Positions 25,784-35,652 are shown, numbered from the stretch's first letter. The stretch is 37,677 nt of DNA from Bryobacterales bacterium (GCA_003167495.1 PMSX01000122.1:1-37677), one strand, 5' to 3'. A program made the numbers and translations. Notes: generated by a model from the sequence alone, not told the origin.

Positions 25784-26451
25784 GCCTATGATTCGTTCCT
25801 GAGCGCTGCCAGCGGCTCAATATTTGCCGCGACAATTTCGCAGAACATGCGCTGTAGATTTTTCGAATTCAAACCCAAACGAAGTTCGTTTCGTAAAATC
25901 GCATCCGTGCCCGCGGCTCACCTCCCTTCCCAGCCGTTCACCAAAACTGCGAAATATTTATCTCCCTTCCTTTCAATCGCTTACCCCATTTCCTTCCCCA
26001 TACCAGTTCACTCGTCCTCCTAAGCTGATAACGGAAAGGATACACAGACAAGGACCTCAACTCATGCGGCAAATCACCCGAGAAACCAACCGGCACGAAA
26101 TCCCTTCGTCTATCGCCTTTCGCGTCAAAACCCGTCGCGCATCCCGCCCCCGCGGTGCTATGAAAAATCTCACCGCCTCCAACCACGCGAACAACCCGAA
26201 TCCGAGCGACAAACATCCGGCAAAACAACCGGCAAAATCCCTTCGCCCGACCGGCCAAAAGCCGGAATTTTTGCGCTGCCTGCCGGCTTATATTTATAGA
26301 GCTCAAAAATTCCCCCAGAATTGCCCTTCTTCCAACCGGCAAAAATCGCGGCAATCCGCAGCCTGGGAAACCCTCCTCTCACAGCAAAATCCGCCCACGC
26401 TACCAGCTCCGATTCGGCCCCTGAATAACGATCCCAGCAAACAAATCGTAC
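25784..26451. other. Long non-coding or unassigned stretch before padR
   Basis: About 670 bases carry no gene that I can support. The plus strand is rich in C and poor in G, which leaves a frame open from 25824 that runs into padR. Residues encoded before the padR ATG are low-complexity, basic and rich in Pro, Arg, Asn and Ser, and resemble no PadR protein. A small hairpin with CCGGC/GCCGG arms followed by AATTTTT lies at 26251-26272 and could end a transcript. Confidence 0.4.
26251..26272 (+). terminator. Weak intrinsic-terminator-like hairpin
   Basis: CCGGC, a CAAAA loop, GCCGG and then AATTTTT form a short stem with a T-run. The stem has only five base pairs, so function is uncertain. It lies between lysR and padR. 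Confidence 0.3.
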
Positions 26452-26492
26452 GCCTGTTTCTTCTGCATGTGCTATATGTAGAAGAAACAGGC
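26452..26492. promoter_or_regulatory. Perfect 13-bp inverted repeat abutting padR (putative PadR operator)
   Basis: The arms GCCTGTTTCTTCT (26452-26464) and AGAAGAAACAGGC (26480-26492) are exact reverse complements around a 15-base spacer (GCATGTGCTATATGT). The right arm ends one base before the padR ATG. PadR repressors usually bind symmetrical operators and often control their own operon, so this is the obvious candidate. In mRNA it would also form a strong hairpin covering the ribosome-binding site. Confidence 0.7.
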
Positions 26493-26846
26493 ATGCAGTA
26501 TCCCGACTCCAAATTTGAAATCCCGCAGGGAACACTCGATCTCTTAGTCCTGCAAATCGCAGCCCTTGGCCCCATTCATGGATACGCCATCGCGCAAAGG
26601 CTGCAGCAGGTATCGCGCGAAGTCCTTCAAGTTCAGCAAGGCAGCCTCTACCCCGCCCTTCACCGCCTCGAAAACAGAGGCTATTTGAAGGCTGAATGGA
26701 AAGAATCGGAAACGAAAAGAGAAGCAAAGTTCTACCGCCTCACCCCTAAGGGGCGCAAGCAACTCGAAACAGAGACAGCCAAATGGACGCGCCTAACGGA
26801 AGTCGTTGGCCTGGTCTTGAAGCTTTCGCAAGAAGGAGCAATATGA
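26493..26846 (+). CDS. PadR-family transcriptional repressor
   Basis: The 117-residue protein is a short PadR winged-helix regulator: FEIPQGTLDLLVLQIAALGP, IHGYAIAQRLQQ, LQVQQGSLYPALHRLENRGY and KFYRLTPKGRKQLE. Members of this type sit in front of ADOP permease genes in Acidobacteriota. ATG 26493 gives the normal N-terminus; the in-frame open stretch upstream is not family-like. The stop overlaps the next gene's start (ATGA at 26843-26846), so translation is coupled. It probably represses its own operon through the inverted repeat at 26452-26492. No strong Shine-Dalgarno sequence is visible outside the hairpin. Confidence 0.92.
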   Translation: MQYPDSKFEIPQGTLDLLVLQIAALGPIHGYAIAQRLQQVSREVLQVQQGSLYPALHRLENRGYLKAEWKESETKREAKFYRLTPKGRKQLETETAKWTRLTEVVGLVLKLSQEGAI

Positions 26847-29551
26847 CTTGGATCGGCCGCTTACTCAACAAAAGACGGCTCGAAGCTGAGTTACGCAAGG
26901 AGTTGGAATACCACGTTCAACGTCGGGCCGATGACTACCAGCAGACCGGCCTTACGGACGCAGAAGCCCGCCGGATAGCGCAGCTTGAGTTTGGCGGATC
27001 GGAACAAATAGGTGAGGCGTGCCGCGATGCGCGCGGGACTCGCTGGCTGGAATCCATCGTCGAGGATCTGCGCTTCTCGCAGCGCGTCCTGCGAAAGAGT
27101 CCTGGCTTTGCGATTGCGGCCATCGTAACGCTTGCTCTCGGTATCGGCGCCAACTTAGCCATTTTTCGTTTGCTCGACGCAGTGCGTCTCCGCTCCCTTC
27201 CTGTCAGCGATCCGCAACAGTTGGCCATTGTGCAACTGGCTGACAGAACCGGTTGGCGCGGGAGCCAAGCCACATTTTACCCGGCGCTCACTAATCCAAT
27301 TTGGGAGCAGTTTCGCGACACCCAAAAATCGTTTTCCGGAGTGTTGGCTTGGGGAAACAACGATTTCAACATCGCTTCCGGCGGCGAAGCTCGTATGGCC
27401 AAAGGACTCTTCGTAAGCGGTGACTTTTTCAAAGTGCTAGGGGTCAACCCACTGTTGGGCCGGGTTTTTACAGCCGCTGAAGATCAACGTGGCTGTGGCC
27501 TGCCGGGCGCAGTCATCAGTTATTCCTTTTGGCAGCGCGAATTGGCCGGCGATGCTTCCGTCATCGGCAAGAAGCTGACACTCAACTTTCAAAAGACAGC
27601 GATTCTCGGAGTAACGCCGGCAGGCTTCTCAGGCCCGGAAATAGGGCGCTCGTACGACGTGGCGGTCCCCATCTGCTCACAAGCTGTTCTTTGGAACGAG
27701 GGCAACTGGCTCAACGAAGGCACAGTCTGGTGGTTGACCGTGATGGGACGCCTCAAGCCGGGGCTGTCACCTGAGCAGACAAACGCGCAACTTCGCGCCG
27801 CTTCGCCCGCACTTTTTCGAGCCACTTTGCCTGCAAACTACCCGACGGAAAATGTAAAAGACTATTTGAAGTTCAAGTTGCAAGCCGTTCCAGCCGGCGG
27901 CGGCGTTTCCTTTTTGCGCGATCAGTATCAAGATCCTCTGCTGCTCCTGTTAGCCACCACCGCATTGGTGCTGCTCATCGCCTGCGCGAATATCGCGAAC
28001 CTGATTCTTGCGCGTTCCACAGCGCGGGCACACGAATTCGCTGTCCGGCTGGCCATTGGCGCCTCGCGGAGGCGGCTGGTTCAACAACTCATGACGGAGG
28101 CGCTCCTGCTCGCGACGTGCGGCGTCGCGGCTGCTCTGTTTTTGTCCGAAGCCCTGAGCCGTTTCCTGATCGCCCTCTTGGGTACGCAGGGAAGCATGGG
28201 GAGCACGCTGTTTCTCGATTTACCGCCCGACTGGCGTATGCTCGTCTTCACCGTGACGGCGGCCAGCTTGACATGCATCTTGTTCGGCTTAGCCCCGGCA
28301 TTTCAGTCCACACGCGGCGGAGCGACGGAGGCGATGAAAGCGGGCGGACGGTCTCTCTCGGCCAGCCGTGAACGATTCGGATTGCGACAGCTCCTCGTGG
28401 TGGCACAAGTCTCGCTGTCCCTCGTACTCATCGTCAGCGCGCTGCTGTTTTCGGGAAGTTTACGCAATCTGCTGGCGGTGGAGACCGGCTTTCAGCAAAA
28501 TGGAATTCTAATTGCCAACCTCGATTTTTCTCGTCTGCGCATTCCAGTAGGGCAGCGAAACGAGTTCAAACGCAATTTGCTCGAAAGAGTTCGCGCTGTC
28601 CCGGGCATCACATCGGCCGCTGAGGTTGCCGTGCTTCCACTTTCCGGCAACGGAACCGACAATGTGGTTTGGAAGGATGAAGGTGGGGCTGCTCCCAAGT
28701 TCGATTCTAACTTCAACTGGCTCGGCCCGGGTTATCTGAGGACAATGGGGATCTCGCTGCTTTCCGGCCGCGATTTCGACGACCATGACACAACATCGTC
28801 CCCGAGAGTCGCGATTGTCAACCAGTCGTTTGCCCGCAAACTTGGGCTAGGCGCGAACCCCGTCGGCCAGCTATTTCGCCGGCAAGCCACCCCGTCTTCA
28901 CCGGAAATAGCGTTCGAGATTGTTGGCTTCGTTAAGGACACAAAATACTACAGCCTCCGGGAGGAATTTACTCCGATCGCATTTCTCTCCATCACCCAAG
29001 ATGCCGAGCCGGGTTCATTTGATCAGATTGTGATTCGCTCCGGAACTACTTTGGCAGGCACTGCATCCGGGGTCAGAAGCGCAACCGAGCAAATCAGCAA
29101 ATCGATTGGCCTCGATTTCAGCGTTTTCGAAGATACAGTTCGCGATGGATTGGTCCGCGAGCGCCTGATGGCAAGCTTGTCCAGCCTGTTCGGTCTGCTG
29201 GCTGCACTGATAGCTTGCGTCGGCCTCTATGGTGTAATGTCGTACACCGTAGCGCGCCGGACAAACGAGATCGGAGTCCGCATCGCGCTTGGAGCAAATC
29301 GAGCCAGCATCAAAGTCTTGATTCTTCGCCAGGCCGGTGGGCTTCTTGCCATCGGAATTGCCATCGGTTTGGCATTTGCGCTCGCCGTGACAAGAACAAT
29401 ACAATCGATGCTCTTTGGTCTGAAGCCGCACGATGCTCAAACATTCATCCTGGCCGCAATCCTTCTTGCCAGTGTGACCCTATTGGCAAGCTATCTGCCG
29501 GCACGTCGCGCCGCTCGGCTCGAGCCCATGACCGCTCTCCGCGAAGAGTGA
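26843..29551 (+). CDS. ADOP-type permease (MacB/FtsX family, PadR-linked)
   Basis: The 902-residue protein is of the 'acidobacterial duplicated orphan permease' type. Residues 1-90 form the N-terminal prefix domain (RLEAELRKELEYHVQRRADD, DAEARRIAQLEFGG). The first membrane helix is near 100-120 (FAIAAIVTLALGIGANLAIF), followed by a MacB periplasmic core, an FtsX domain with three helices (about 385-505), a second MacB core (about 540-740), and a last FtsX domain (about 785-895) ending in PARRAARLEPMTALREE. No ATPase gene is nearby, which is why the family is called orphan; the transported substrate is unknown. It is coupled to padR by an ATGA overlap. Confidence 0.92.
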   Translation: MTWIGRLLNKRRLEAELRKELEYHVQRRADDYQQTGLTDAEARRIAQLEFGGSEQIGEACRDARGTRWLESIVEDLRFSQRVLRKSPGFAIAAIVTLALGIGANLAIFRLLDAVRLRSLPVSDPQQLAIVQLADRTGWRGSQATFYPALTNPIWEQFRDTQKSFSGVLAWGNNDFNIASGGEARMAKGLFVSGDFFKVLGVNPLLGRVFTAAEDQRGCGLPGAVISYSFWQRELAGDASVIGKKLTLNFQKTAILGVTPAGFSGPEIGRSYDVAVPICSQAVLWNEGNWLNEGTVWWLTVMGRLKPGLSPEQTNAQLRAASPALFRATLPANYPTENVKDYLKFKLQAVPAGGGVSFLRDQYQDPLLLLLATTALVLLIACANIANLILARSTARAHEFAVRLAIGASRRRLVQQLMTEALLLATCGVAAALFLSEALSRFLIALLGTQGSMGSTLFLDLPPDWRMLVFTVTAASLTCILFGLAPAFQSTRGGATEAMKAGGRSLSASRERFGLRQLLVVAQVSLSLVLIVSALLFSGSLRNLLAVETGFQQNGILIANLDFSRLRIPVGQRNEFKRNLLERVRAVPGITSAAEVAVLPLSGNGTDNVVWKDEGGAAPKFDSNFNWLGPGYLRTMGISLLSGRDFDDHDTTSSPRVAIVNQSFARKLGLGANPVGQLFRRQATPSSPEIAFEIVGFVKDTKYYSLREEFTPIAFLSITQDAEPGSFDQIVIRSGTTLAGTASGVRSATEQISKSIGLDFSVFEDTVRDGLVRERLMASLSSLFGLLAALIACVGLYGVMSYTVARRTNEIGVRIALGANRASIKVLILRQAGGLLAIGIAIGLAFALAVTRTIQSMLFGLKPHDAQTFILAAILLASVTLLASYLPARRAARLEPMTALREE

Positions 29552-29560
29552 ATGCTGTTG

Positions 29561-29596
29561 TCTGAGCCGTGACCGCAACGGAGCGCAACGCATGAC
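29561..29596. repeat. Intergenic repeat family B
   Basis: The sequence TCTGAGCCGTGACCGCAACG followed by GAGCGCAACGCATGAC lies 9 bases behind the stop of the permease gene. It resembles 13887-13927 and separates the ADOP gene from the hydrogenase-like operon. It may be an end-of-transcript element. Confidence 0.5.
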
Positions 29597-29643
29597 GCCA
29601 TTGCGATAGAATCCTGTCAGAAGGCGGAAACTGATCGCCAGCC

Positions 29644-30651
29644 ATGTCGCCGCCCATTGAAGAAATAGCCGTCCTCTGGATCAACGCCGGTTTGAGCTGC
29701 GACGGCGACACCATCGCAATGACAGCGGCCACGCAGCCGAGCATCGAAGATCTCGTTCTCGGAGGTCTGCCGTGGATTCCCAAAGTCCGCTTTCACAATC
29801 TGTTCCTCGCCTACGAAAATGGAGACGACTTTATGGAGCGTTTTCATTTGGCCGCAAAAGGCGCGCTTGATCCGTTCATTCTTGTCGTAGAAGGATCGAT
29901 ACCCAACGAAGCAAATAAATCCGCAGGATACTGGGCCTCGTTTGGAACAGACCGCGAGACTGGTCAACCAATTACTACCTGCGAATGGATCGACCGCCTC
30001 GCACCCAAAGCTTGGGCTATCATCGCCGCCGGAACCTGCGCGACATACGGTGGAATTCACGCGATGGAAGGCAATCCGACGGGCTGCATGGGGCTAACGG
30101 ATTACCTCGGATGGAAGTGGAAATCGAAAGCTGACATCCCCGTCGTGTGCGTCCCTGGGTGCCCCGTGCAGCCGGACAACTTCATGGAAACTCTGTTGTA
30201 CCTGCTCCACATGGCAGCCGGCCGAGCGCCGATGATACCCCTTGACGAAGCGCTTCGACCCACCTGGCTGTTTGGACAAACAGTGCATGAAGGCTGCGAC
30301 CGGGGCGGCTATTACGAACAAGCGGAGTTTGCGGAAGAGTATGGCTCGCGCACCTGTATCGTGAAACTCGGCTGTTGGGGACCGGTCGTGCAATGCAACG
30401 TCGGCAAGCGCGGCTGGATGGCTGGCATCGGTGGCTGCCCGAACGTCGGCGGCATTTGCATTGGCTGCACCATGCCTGGCTTTCCCGATAAATTCATGCC
30501 CTTCATGAATCAACCGCCGGGATCGCTACTTTCTTCAAAGGCTGTCATGACGTACGGCCGCGCCATTCATGCACTTCGGCGTTTTACCCAAGCGTCACTG
30601 AACAAAGTACCGAGTTGGCGGGAAAAGCAACACGAAAAGAGGATAGATTGA
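29644..30651 (+). CDS. Orphan [NiFe]-hydrogenase small subunit, group 1h type, linked to a histidine kinase
   Basis: The 335-residue protein is a close paralogue of the small subunit at 35885-36949: by eye about 70-75% identical without gaps over some 285 residues. All iron-sulfur ligands are kept. The proximal cluster has Cys19, Asp22 (CDGD, where other hydrogenases have CxxC), Cys132 and Cys173. The distal and medial sets are His215, Cys218, Cys238, Cys244, Cys251, Cys265, Cys272 and Cys275. Three cysteines (113, 148, 169) are absent from the paralogue, and Cys142 of the paralogue is Ala here. There is no Tat signal, so it is cytoplasmic. No large subunit is adjacent. The stop overlaps the TTG start of the kinase (TTGA) with AGAGGA in front, so the two are translationally coupled. 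A role as redox or H2 input to the kinase is inference; an alternative partner of HhyL is also possible. Confidence 0.88.
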   Translation: MSPPIEEIAVLWINAGLSCDGDTIAMTAATQPSIEDLVLGGLPWIPKVRFHNLFLAYENGDDFMERFHLAAKGALDPFILVVEGSIPNEANKSAGYWASFGTDRETGQPITTCEWIDRLAPKAWAIIAAGTCATYGGIHAMEGNPTGCMGLTDYLGWKWKSKADIPVVCVPGCPVQPDNFMETLLYLLHMAAGRAPMIPLDEALRPTWLFGQTVHEGCDRGGYYEQAEFAEEYGSRTCIVKLGCWGPVVQCNVGKRGWMAGIGGCPNVGGICIGCTMPGFPDKFMPFMNQPPGSLLSSKAVMTYGRAIHALRRFTQASLNKVPSWREKQHEKRID

Positions 30652-32555
30652 AAGACTTGGCGTTTGAAACTCAGAGCGCCCTTGACGACGCCGAAGCGGT
30701 TCTGACAAGTCTCGCAGAGGTGTTTTCGCAGAACGGGCATGGGGATTCCAAGTCCTCCCGGAGTTCCGAACTCGCGCCAACTTTGGAGGCTCGCTACCGG
30801 GTCTTGCTCGATCAGATTCCTGCAGTCGTGTTCATGGCGTATCTGGATCAAGGTATCGGCGAGGCCTACGTAAGTCCGCAGATTGAAGCGACTCTCGGCT
30901 TTTCGCAAAAAGAGTGGCTGGAAGATCCCGTGCGCTGGTATCGGCAAATCCACCCTGACGACAAGACTCGTTGGAATGAAGAAGCCGCGAACATGTTCCT
31001 CTCGGGCGAGCCGCTGCGGTCGTCTTATCGCGTCATCGCGCGCGACGGCAGGGTCGTCTGGTTTCATTGTGAAGCGCGGCTTGTCCGCCGCGACGACGGT
31101 GAGCCTTGGTTCATCCACGGCGTGGGATTCGACATCACCGAACTTAAGCAGGTGGAAGAAGCACTGCAAGAGGAGCGCAACGTCGTCTCGGCGATTTTTG
31201 ATACCGTGGGCGCGCTCATAGTGGTGCTGGATCGCGAAGGACGAATCGTGCGCTTCAATCGAGCCTGCGAGCAGATGATGGGCTACTCGCTACAGGACGC
31301 CATGGGAACTTGCGTGTGGGATTTATTTGTCGCCCCCGAAGAAGCTGTCGAGTTCAAAAACTTGTTTTTCCGGATTCGTGACAACGTAACGCGCACCGAA
31401 TACGAAAGCTGTTGGGTGCCGCGCGACGAGAAACAGAAACGAAACATTGCCTGGTCTGCCGCGGTCTTACCCGGCACAACGCAAACACCGACGTATATCA
31501 TAGCTTCCGGAACCGACGTTACTGAACAAAGGCGAGCGCAAGCAAAATTCCGAGGACTGCTGGAAGCAGCACCCGATGCGGTCGTGGTGGTCAACCAAAG
31601 CGGAAAAATTGTGTTGGTGAACGCGCAAGTTGAGAAGCTGTTCGGCTACGGCCGGCAAGAGCTTCTGGGAGAAGAGATTGAAAAACTGGTGCCGGAGCGC
31701 TTGCGCGGCAGGCATCCTAGCCATCGCCGGAGCTTCATTGGCGAACCCCGAACGAGACCCATGGGCGCTGCGGTAGAGCTGTACGCCCTGCACAAAGACG
31801 GGCACGAGTTCCCAGTTGAGATCAGCCTCAGCCCGTTGGAGACCGAGGAGGGAGTATTGGTTTCCAGCGCGATTCGCGATATCAGCGAACGCAAGCGTCT
31901 GGAAAAGACGATCCTCGATATAGGTGAAGCCGAACGGCGCAGAATCGGCCAGGATTTACACGACGGTCTCGGTCAACATCTGACTGGACTCGCGTTTATG
32001 GGAAAGGTGCTGCAAGAGCGGCTCGCGCAATCATCAGCTTCCGAAGCGGCGGAAGCGGCGAACATCGTGAAGTTGCTGAATGAGTCAATAAAAATGACGC
32101 GCGACTTGGCGCGAGGGCTGTTGCCCGTCGTTTCCGAAGCTAATAGCTTAGCGATCGCGCTCGAGCACTGGGCGAGTGAAGTAAGAGAGTTGTTTCACGT
32201 CGGCTGCCGCTTCCAGTGTTCCGATTCCCTCTTTGTTCAAGAAGTAGTGGCCGATCATCTCTATCGCCTCGCGCAGGAGGCGGTGACCAATGCCATTAGA
32301 CATGGGCGCGCAAAAAACATCGTCATCGGACTCGCCGTTGTGAAGGGTGGCGGCGTACTGACGATTCGCGATGACGGCTGCGGCTTCGATCCAGGTCGCA
32401 AAAGTGAACCCGGCGCGGGACTCCGGATCATGAATTACCGAGCCAAAATGATTAACGGATCGCTCACCGTGCAATCCACACCAAACGGGGGAACTGCCGT
32501 GACGTGCTGGTTCCCAGTCGCGCATCAAGGCGCGGGAGAAGAAAATGATCGTTGA
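30648..32555 (+). CDS. Soluble PAS-PAS-PAS histidine kinase (NarX/HisKA_3 type)
   Basis: The 635-residue protein has no membrane segment. Counting from TTG 30648, PAS1 (PAS_3-like, about 45-170), PAS2 (about 178-297) and PAS3 (about 300-420) are followed by a HisKA_3 dimerisation domain with the phospho-accepting His438 ([13 protein letters not shown]) and a HATPase domain ([10 protein letters not shown] as N box, DDGCGFDPG as G1, [11 protein letters not shown] as G2). I chose TTG 30648 because it overlaps the small-subunit stop (TTGA) behind a good AGAGGA; TTG 30615 is also open. The stop overlaps the response-regulator start by 11 bases. A cytoplasmic PAS kinase beside a hydrogenase subunit recalls HoxJ of the Cupriavidus H2 sensor. 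Its PAS2 domain has three cysteines that could be redox-active, but this is a guess. Confidence 0.92.
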   Translation: MKDLAFETQSALDDAEAVLTSLAEVFSQNGHGDSKSSRSSELAPTLEARYRVLLDQIPAVVFMAYLDQGIGEAYVSPQIEATLGFSQKEWLEDPVRWYRQIHPDDKTRWNEEAANMFLSGEPLRSSYRVIARDGRVVWFHCEARLVRRDDGEPWFIHGVGFDITELKQVEEALQEERNVVSAIFDTVGALIVVLDREGRIVRFNRACEQMMGYSLQDAMGTCVWDLFVAPEEAVEFKNLFFRIRDNVTRTEYESCWVPRDEKQKRNIAWSAAVLPGTTQTPTYIIASGTDVTEQRRAQAKFRGLLEAAPDAVVVVNQSGKIVLVNAQVEKLFGYGRQELLGEEIEKLVPERLRGRHPSHRRSFIGEPRTRPMGAAVELYALHKDGHEFPVEISLSPLETEEGVLVSSAIRDISERKRLEKTILDIGEAERRRIGQDLHDGLGQHLTGLAFMGKVLQERLAQSSASEAAEAANIVKLLNESIKMTRDLARGLLPVVSEANSLAIALEHWASEVRELFHVGCRFQCSDSLFVQEVVADHLYRLAQEAVTNAIRHGRAKNIVIGLAVVKGGGVLTIRDDGCGFDPGRKSEPGAGLRIMNYRAKMINGSLTVQSTPNGGTAVTCWFPVAHQGAGEENDR

Positions 32556-33231
32556 ATCTCAACCAGCACCGACAGCGCTCAGAAGCAAGGTTTTCATCGT
32601 CGACGATCATGCCATCGTCAGAGAGGGATTGACTCTGCTGATTGATCGCGAACCCGATCTCGCTGTTTGTGGCGATGCCGATGAAGCTGGTTCGGCTTTG
32701 CGGCGAATCGAGGAGATGAAGCCCAACCTCATCATTGTCGACATCTCTCTCAATGGGCCTGATGGCCTTGATCTGCTCAAGAATATTCGGTCGCGCGATC
32801 CGCACTTGCCGGTCCTCATTCTATCCATGCTCGACGAATTGGTTTACGCCGAGCGCGCCCTGCGCGCGGGCGCCAGCGGCTATATCATGAAGCACGAGGC
32901 GAGCGAGCAGGTCCTCACCGCGATTCGCCGCATACTAGGCGGTGAGATCTATGTCAGCGAGACGATAGCCAACCGCATGCTCCACCGATTCATCGGCGGA
33001 GGTCACGTGGGGAAACAGTCCTTCATAGCTGACTTGTCGGATCGCGAACTCGAGGTTTTTCGGTTAATCGGTCAAGGGCACGGAACTCGCCAAATCGCTG
33101 AGGAACTTCACGTCAGCGTGAAAACCGTTGAGTCTTACCAGAGCCATATTAAAGATAAGTTGTCATTGAAAAACGGCCGCGAGTTGGTGCAGCTAGCCAT
33201 TCAATGGTCGGTTGGCGGGAGACCGAACTGA
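32545..33231 (+). CDS. NarL/FixJ-type response regulator
   Basis: The 228-residue protein has a receiver domain (about 13-130) with acidic pair Asp20-Asp21 and the phosphorylation site Asp66 ([14 protein letters not shown]), Lys at IMKHEAS, and a LuxR-type helix-turn-helix at about 160-225 ([20 protein letters not shown], then [20 protein letters not shown]). It is the cognate partner of the kinase, whose gene overlaps its start. The DNA target is unknown. The 17-bp palindrome before hhyS (35715-35731) is a candidate. Its stop is 6 bases from the stop of the convergent ADOP gene. Confidence 0.93.
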   Translation: MIVESQPAPTALRSKVFIVDDHAIVREGLTLLIDREPDLAVCGDADEAGSALRRIEEMKPNLIIVDISLNGPDGLDLLKNIRSRDPHLPVLILSMLDELVYAERALRAGASGYIMKHEASEQVLTAIRRILGGEIYVSETIANRMLHRFIGGGHVGKQSFIADLSDRELEVFRLIGQGHGTRQIAEELHVSVKTVESYQSHIKDKLSLKNGRELVQLAIQWSVGGRPN

Positions 33232-33237
33232 GCTCAA

Positions 33238-35652
33238 TTACTCCTCTCGAAGGGCGATAACCGGATCAAGCCGCGAGGCCGTCACCGCGGGCACCAGGCA
33301 CGCCGCGATGCCTATCGTTCCTATCAATACGATTGACCCGGCGAATGTGATCGGGTCGTCCGGCTTAACTTGATAAAGAACGCTTGCAAGGAACCGCGTG
33401 AGCATCACGCTCCCACCAATACCAATTGCGCCACCTACAGCAATCGGCCTTAGACCATCGGTCAACACCATCGCCACGATCCGCATCGCATCCGCACCCA
33501 ACGCACCCCGGATGCCAATCTCTTTCGTGCGTTGAGTCACAGCATGCGCCACCACGCCGTAGATTCCCACCGCTGCCAGGAACAGTGCCATCAACGCGAA
33601 GCACGAAATGAGCATAGCTCGAAAACGCGGTTGGCCAAGAGTTCCGTCCACGTGTTGTTCCATCGTCCTGACATCGGAAACTGGCTGTTCGGGGTCTAAT
33701 TGACGCGCTATACCGAGTGCCGTCCGGCCCATGGCAATGGGATCCCCCTCCGTGCGCAGCACTATGAACATCCGGTCATGAGCCTCCTGCATTTCCGGCG
33801 TGTAGAACTGCGGCGCTGCGGGAAGGTCGAGTGCTCCGGTTCGCACGTCGCTGATTACGCCGACAATTGTCATCCAGCGGTCCATACCACCGGGCGCTGG
33901 CGCACCAAACAAAATGCGTCTACCAATAGCGTCGTCATTTGGAAAAAATCCGCGCGCCAGTGTTTCGTTAACAATCGCTACCGGCGGTGCATCAAGAACA
34001 TCTGACCTGGAGAAATCACGCCCCTTACGAAGCGTGATTCCCATCGTCCGGAAATAGTCAAGCCCGACTGTAACGGTGTGTGCCATCTGTCTGGTCTGAG
34101 CATTCGGATTCCATCGATGAGCGTCTGTCGAGAAGGGATTGCCGTATCGCGTATCCACGCCAACCGTGAACACTGGCAGTCTGTCTACTTCGCTTGCTGA
34201 GATTACGCCTGGCAGCTTCACCAGCCGGTCCTGAAGCTCCGAGAAAAAGTGAATCCGCTGACGGGCTTTTTCATAGCCCGGCCCTGAAAGCTGTATCTGC
34301 ATTGTCAACAGGTGCTCAATGCGGACGCCAGGGTCGATCTGCCGTAATCGGGCGAGGCTTTTGGCTAGCAAACCCCAGCCGATCAAGAGCACGACAGCGA
34401 TCGCAACTTCTGCCGTAACAAGCCAGTCCGCCATGTGACGCCGGCGACGTGGTCCCCGAAGACTCGCATTTTCCCGTGGCGTCGCTATTGCCGGTGCAAC
34501 ACTCAACGCAAGGCACACCATGCCAGAGGTCAGGCACGTGAAGAGGAGCATTCGACTATCAATCCCGATACTCGTATTGGCGGGCAACTCCGTCGGGCTT
34601 ACTAGTTTCGGCAAGAGGACGCCCCAGTGAGTGATCACTAACCCGAGTACGCCGCCAATGGCTGCTAGAACCGCGGCTTCCGTCATCCATTGCCGCACAA
34701 GCCTCATACCAGACGCGCCGAGCGCTCGCCGAATGGCTGTCTCCTTTTCGCGGGCAGCCGCCCGAGCTAACAGCAGATTGGCCACGTTCACACAAGCAAT
34801 GAGGAGTAGCAGAACCGAAGCCGCTAACAGGAGTAATGAACCTTTTTGAAAATCGCCGAACAATCGACTCCTTAACGAGAACACCCTGGCTCGATAACCG
34901 CCATCTTCACCATTCGGCCCTCGGTAAGGCCGAACTGTCTCTTGTACGCGCTTGGCAACATCTATTATTGAGGCTTGCGCTGACGCGATGCCGATACCGG
35001 GTCGCATCCGTGCGAGCATATGGAATTGCCAGACGCGAGGGTCCTTCATCGTCGGAAGCGGCACCCATACATCGGCGCCTTTGCCATCCAAACCGAATTC
35101 AAAGTTTGGCGCCATCACTCCTATGACCGTATAAAGCTGGCGATCCAGGCGAACGGTCCGGCCTATAGTGGTTGGATTCGCGGCGAACCGGCTTGCGAAT
35201 AGCGAATAGCTGAGAATCGCAACGTCATTGTGTTCGGGATTCCAGTCTTGATTCCCGAAGGCTCGCCCGAGGGTTGTGCGTGCGCCCAACATTTCGAATA
35301 GGCTGGGGGTTGACGATAATACAGCAACGCGTTCGGCGGCTCCGGAGCCGATTAAATTCCGGTCCTCTTCAATGAACGCCGCTGTCGCGTCAAAAGACCG
35401 ACTCTTCTGATAGGCATCGAAGGTTTCATAGCTGACATCGTTGTAGTGGACGCCCATTTTCGAAAGCGCGTCCTGCACCACCACCAATCGATCCGATCTG
35501 GGATACGGCAACGGCCGCAGCAGCACAACGTCCGCTCCGCTGAAAATTGCCGTGGTCGCGCCTAAACCAAGCGCCAAAGTAATCACCGCTGCCGAGGTAG
35601 ATCCCAACGACCTTCGAAGTTGTCTCAAGGCGTAGCGGACATCGGCGAACAT
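33238..35652 (-). CDS. ADOP-type permease without N-terminal prefix domain
   Basis: The 804-residue protein has the duplicated MacB-FtsX layout: a first helix at about 15-40 (SLGSTSAAVITLALGLGATT), a MacB core, an FtsX domain (about 270-400), a second core after a helix near 410-430, and a final FtsX domain (about 680-800) that ends in ASRLDPVIALREE. It begins MFADVRYALRQLRRS, so it lacks the prefix domain of the PadR-linked permease at 26843. No PadR gene is adjacent. A perfect palindrome, TTTCGATATCGAAA, lies at 35671-35684, 18 bases upstream of its start. It separates the two hydrogenase loci and faces the other way. Confidence 0.92.
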   Translation of the reverse strand: MFADVRYALRQLRRSLGSTSAAVITLALGLGATTAIFSGADVVLLRPLPYPRSDRLVVVQDALSKMGVHYNDVSYETFDAYQKSRSFDATAAFIEEDRNLIGSGAAERVAVLSSTPSLFEMLGARTTLGRAFGNQDWNPEHNDVAILSYSLFASRFAANPTTIGRTVRLDRQLYTVIGVMAPNFEFGLDGKGADVWVPLPTMKDPRVWQFHMLARMRPGIGIASAQASIIDVAKRVQETVRPYRGPNGEDGGYRARVFSLRSRLFGDFQKGSLLLLAASVLLLLIACVNVANLLLARAAAREKETAIRRALGASGMRLVRQWMTEAAVLAAIGGVLGLVITHWGVLLPKLVSPTELPANTSIGIDSRMLLFTCLTSGMVCLALSVAPAIATPRENASLRGPRRRRHMADWLVTAEVAIAVVLLIGWGLLAKSLARLRQIDPGVRIEHLLTMQIQLSGPGYEKARQRIHFFSELQDRLVKLPGVISASEVDRLPVFTVGVDTRYGNPFSTDAHRWNPNAQTRQMAHTVTVGLDYFRTMGITLRKGRDFSRSDVLDAPPVAIVNETLARGFFPNDDAIGRRILFGAPAPGGMDRWMTIVGVISDVRTGALDLPAAPQFYTPEMQEAHDRMFIVLRTEGDPIAMGRTALGIARQLDPEQPVSDVRTMEQHVDGTLGQPRFRAMLISCFALMALFLAAVGIYGVVAHAVTQRTKEIGIRGALGADAMRIVAMVLTDGLRPIAVGGAIGIGGSVMLTRFLASVLYQVKPDDPITFAGSIVLIGTIGIAACLVPAVTASRLDPVIALREE

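Noticed and set aside
30615..30647. Earlier TTG start of the histidine kinase
   Set aside because: It would overlap the small-subunit gene by 37 bases; TTG 30648 has AGAGGA in front and the typical TTGA overlap. It cannot be fully excluded.
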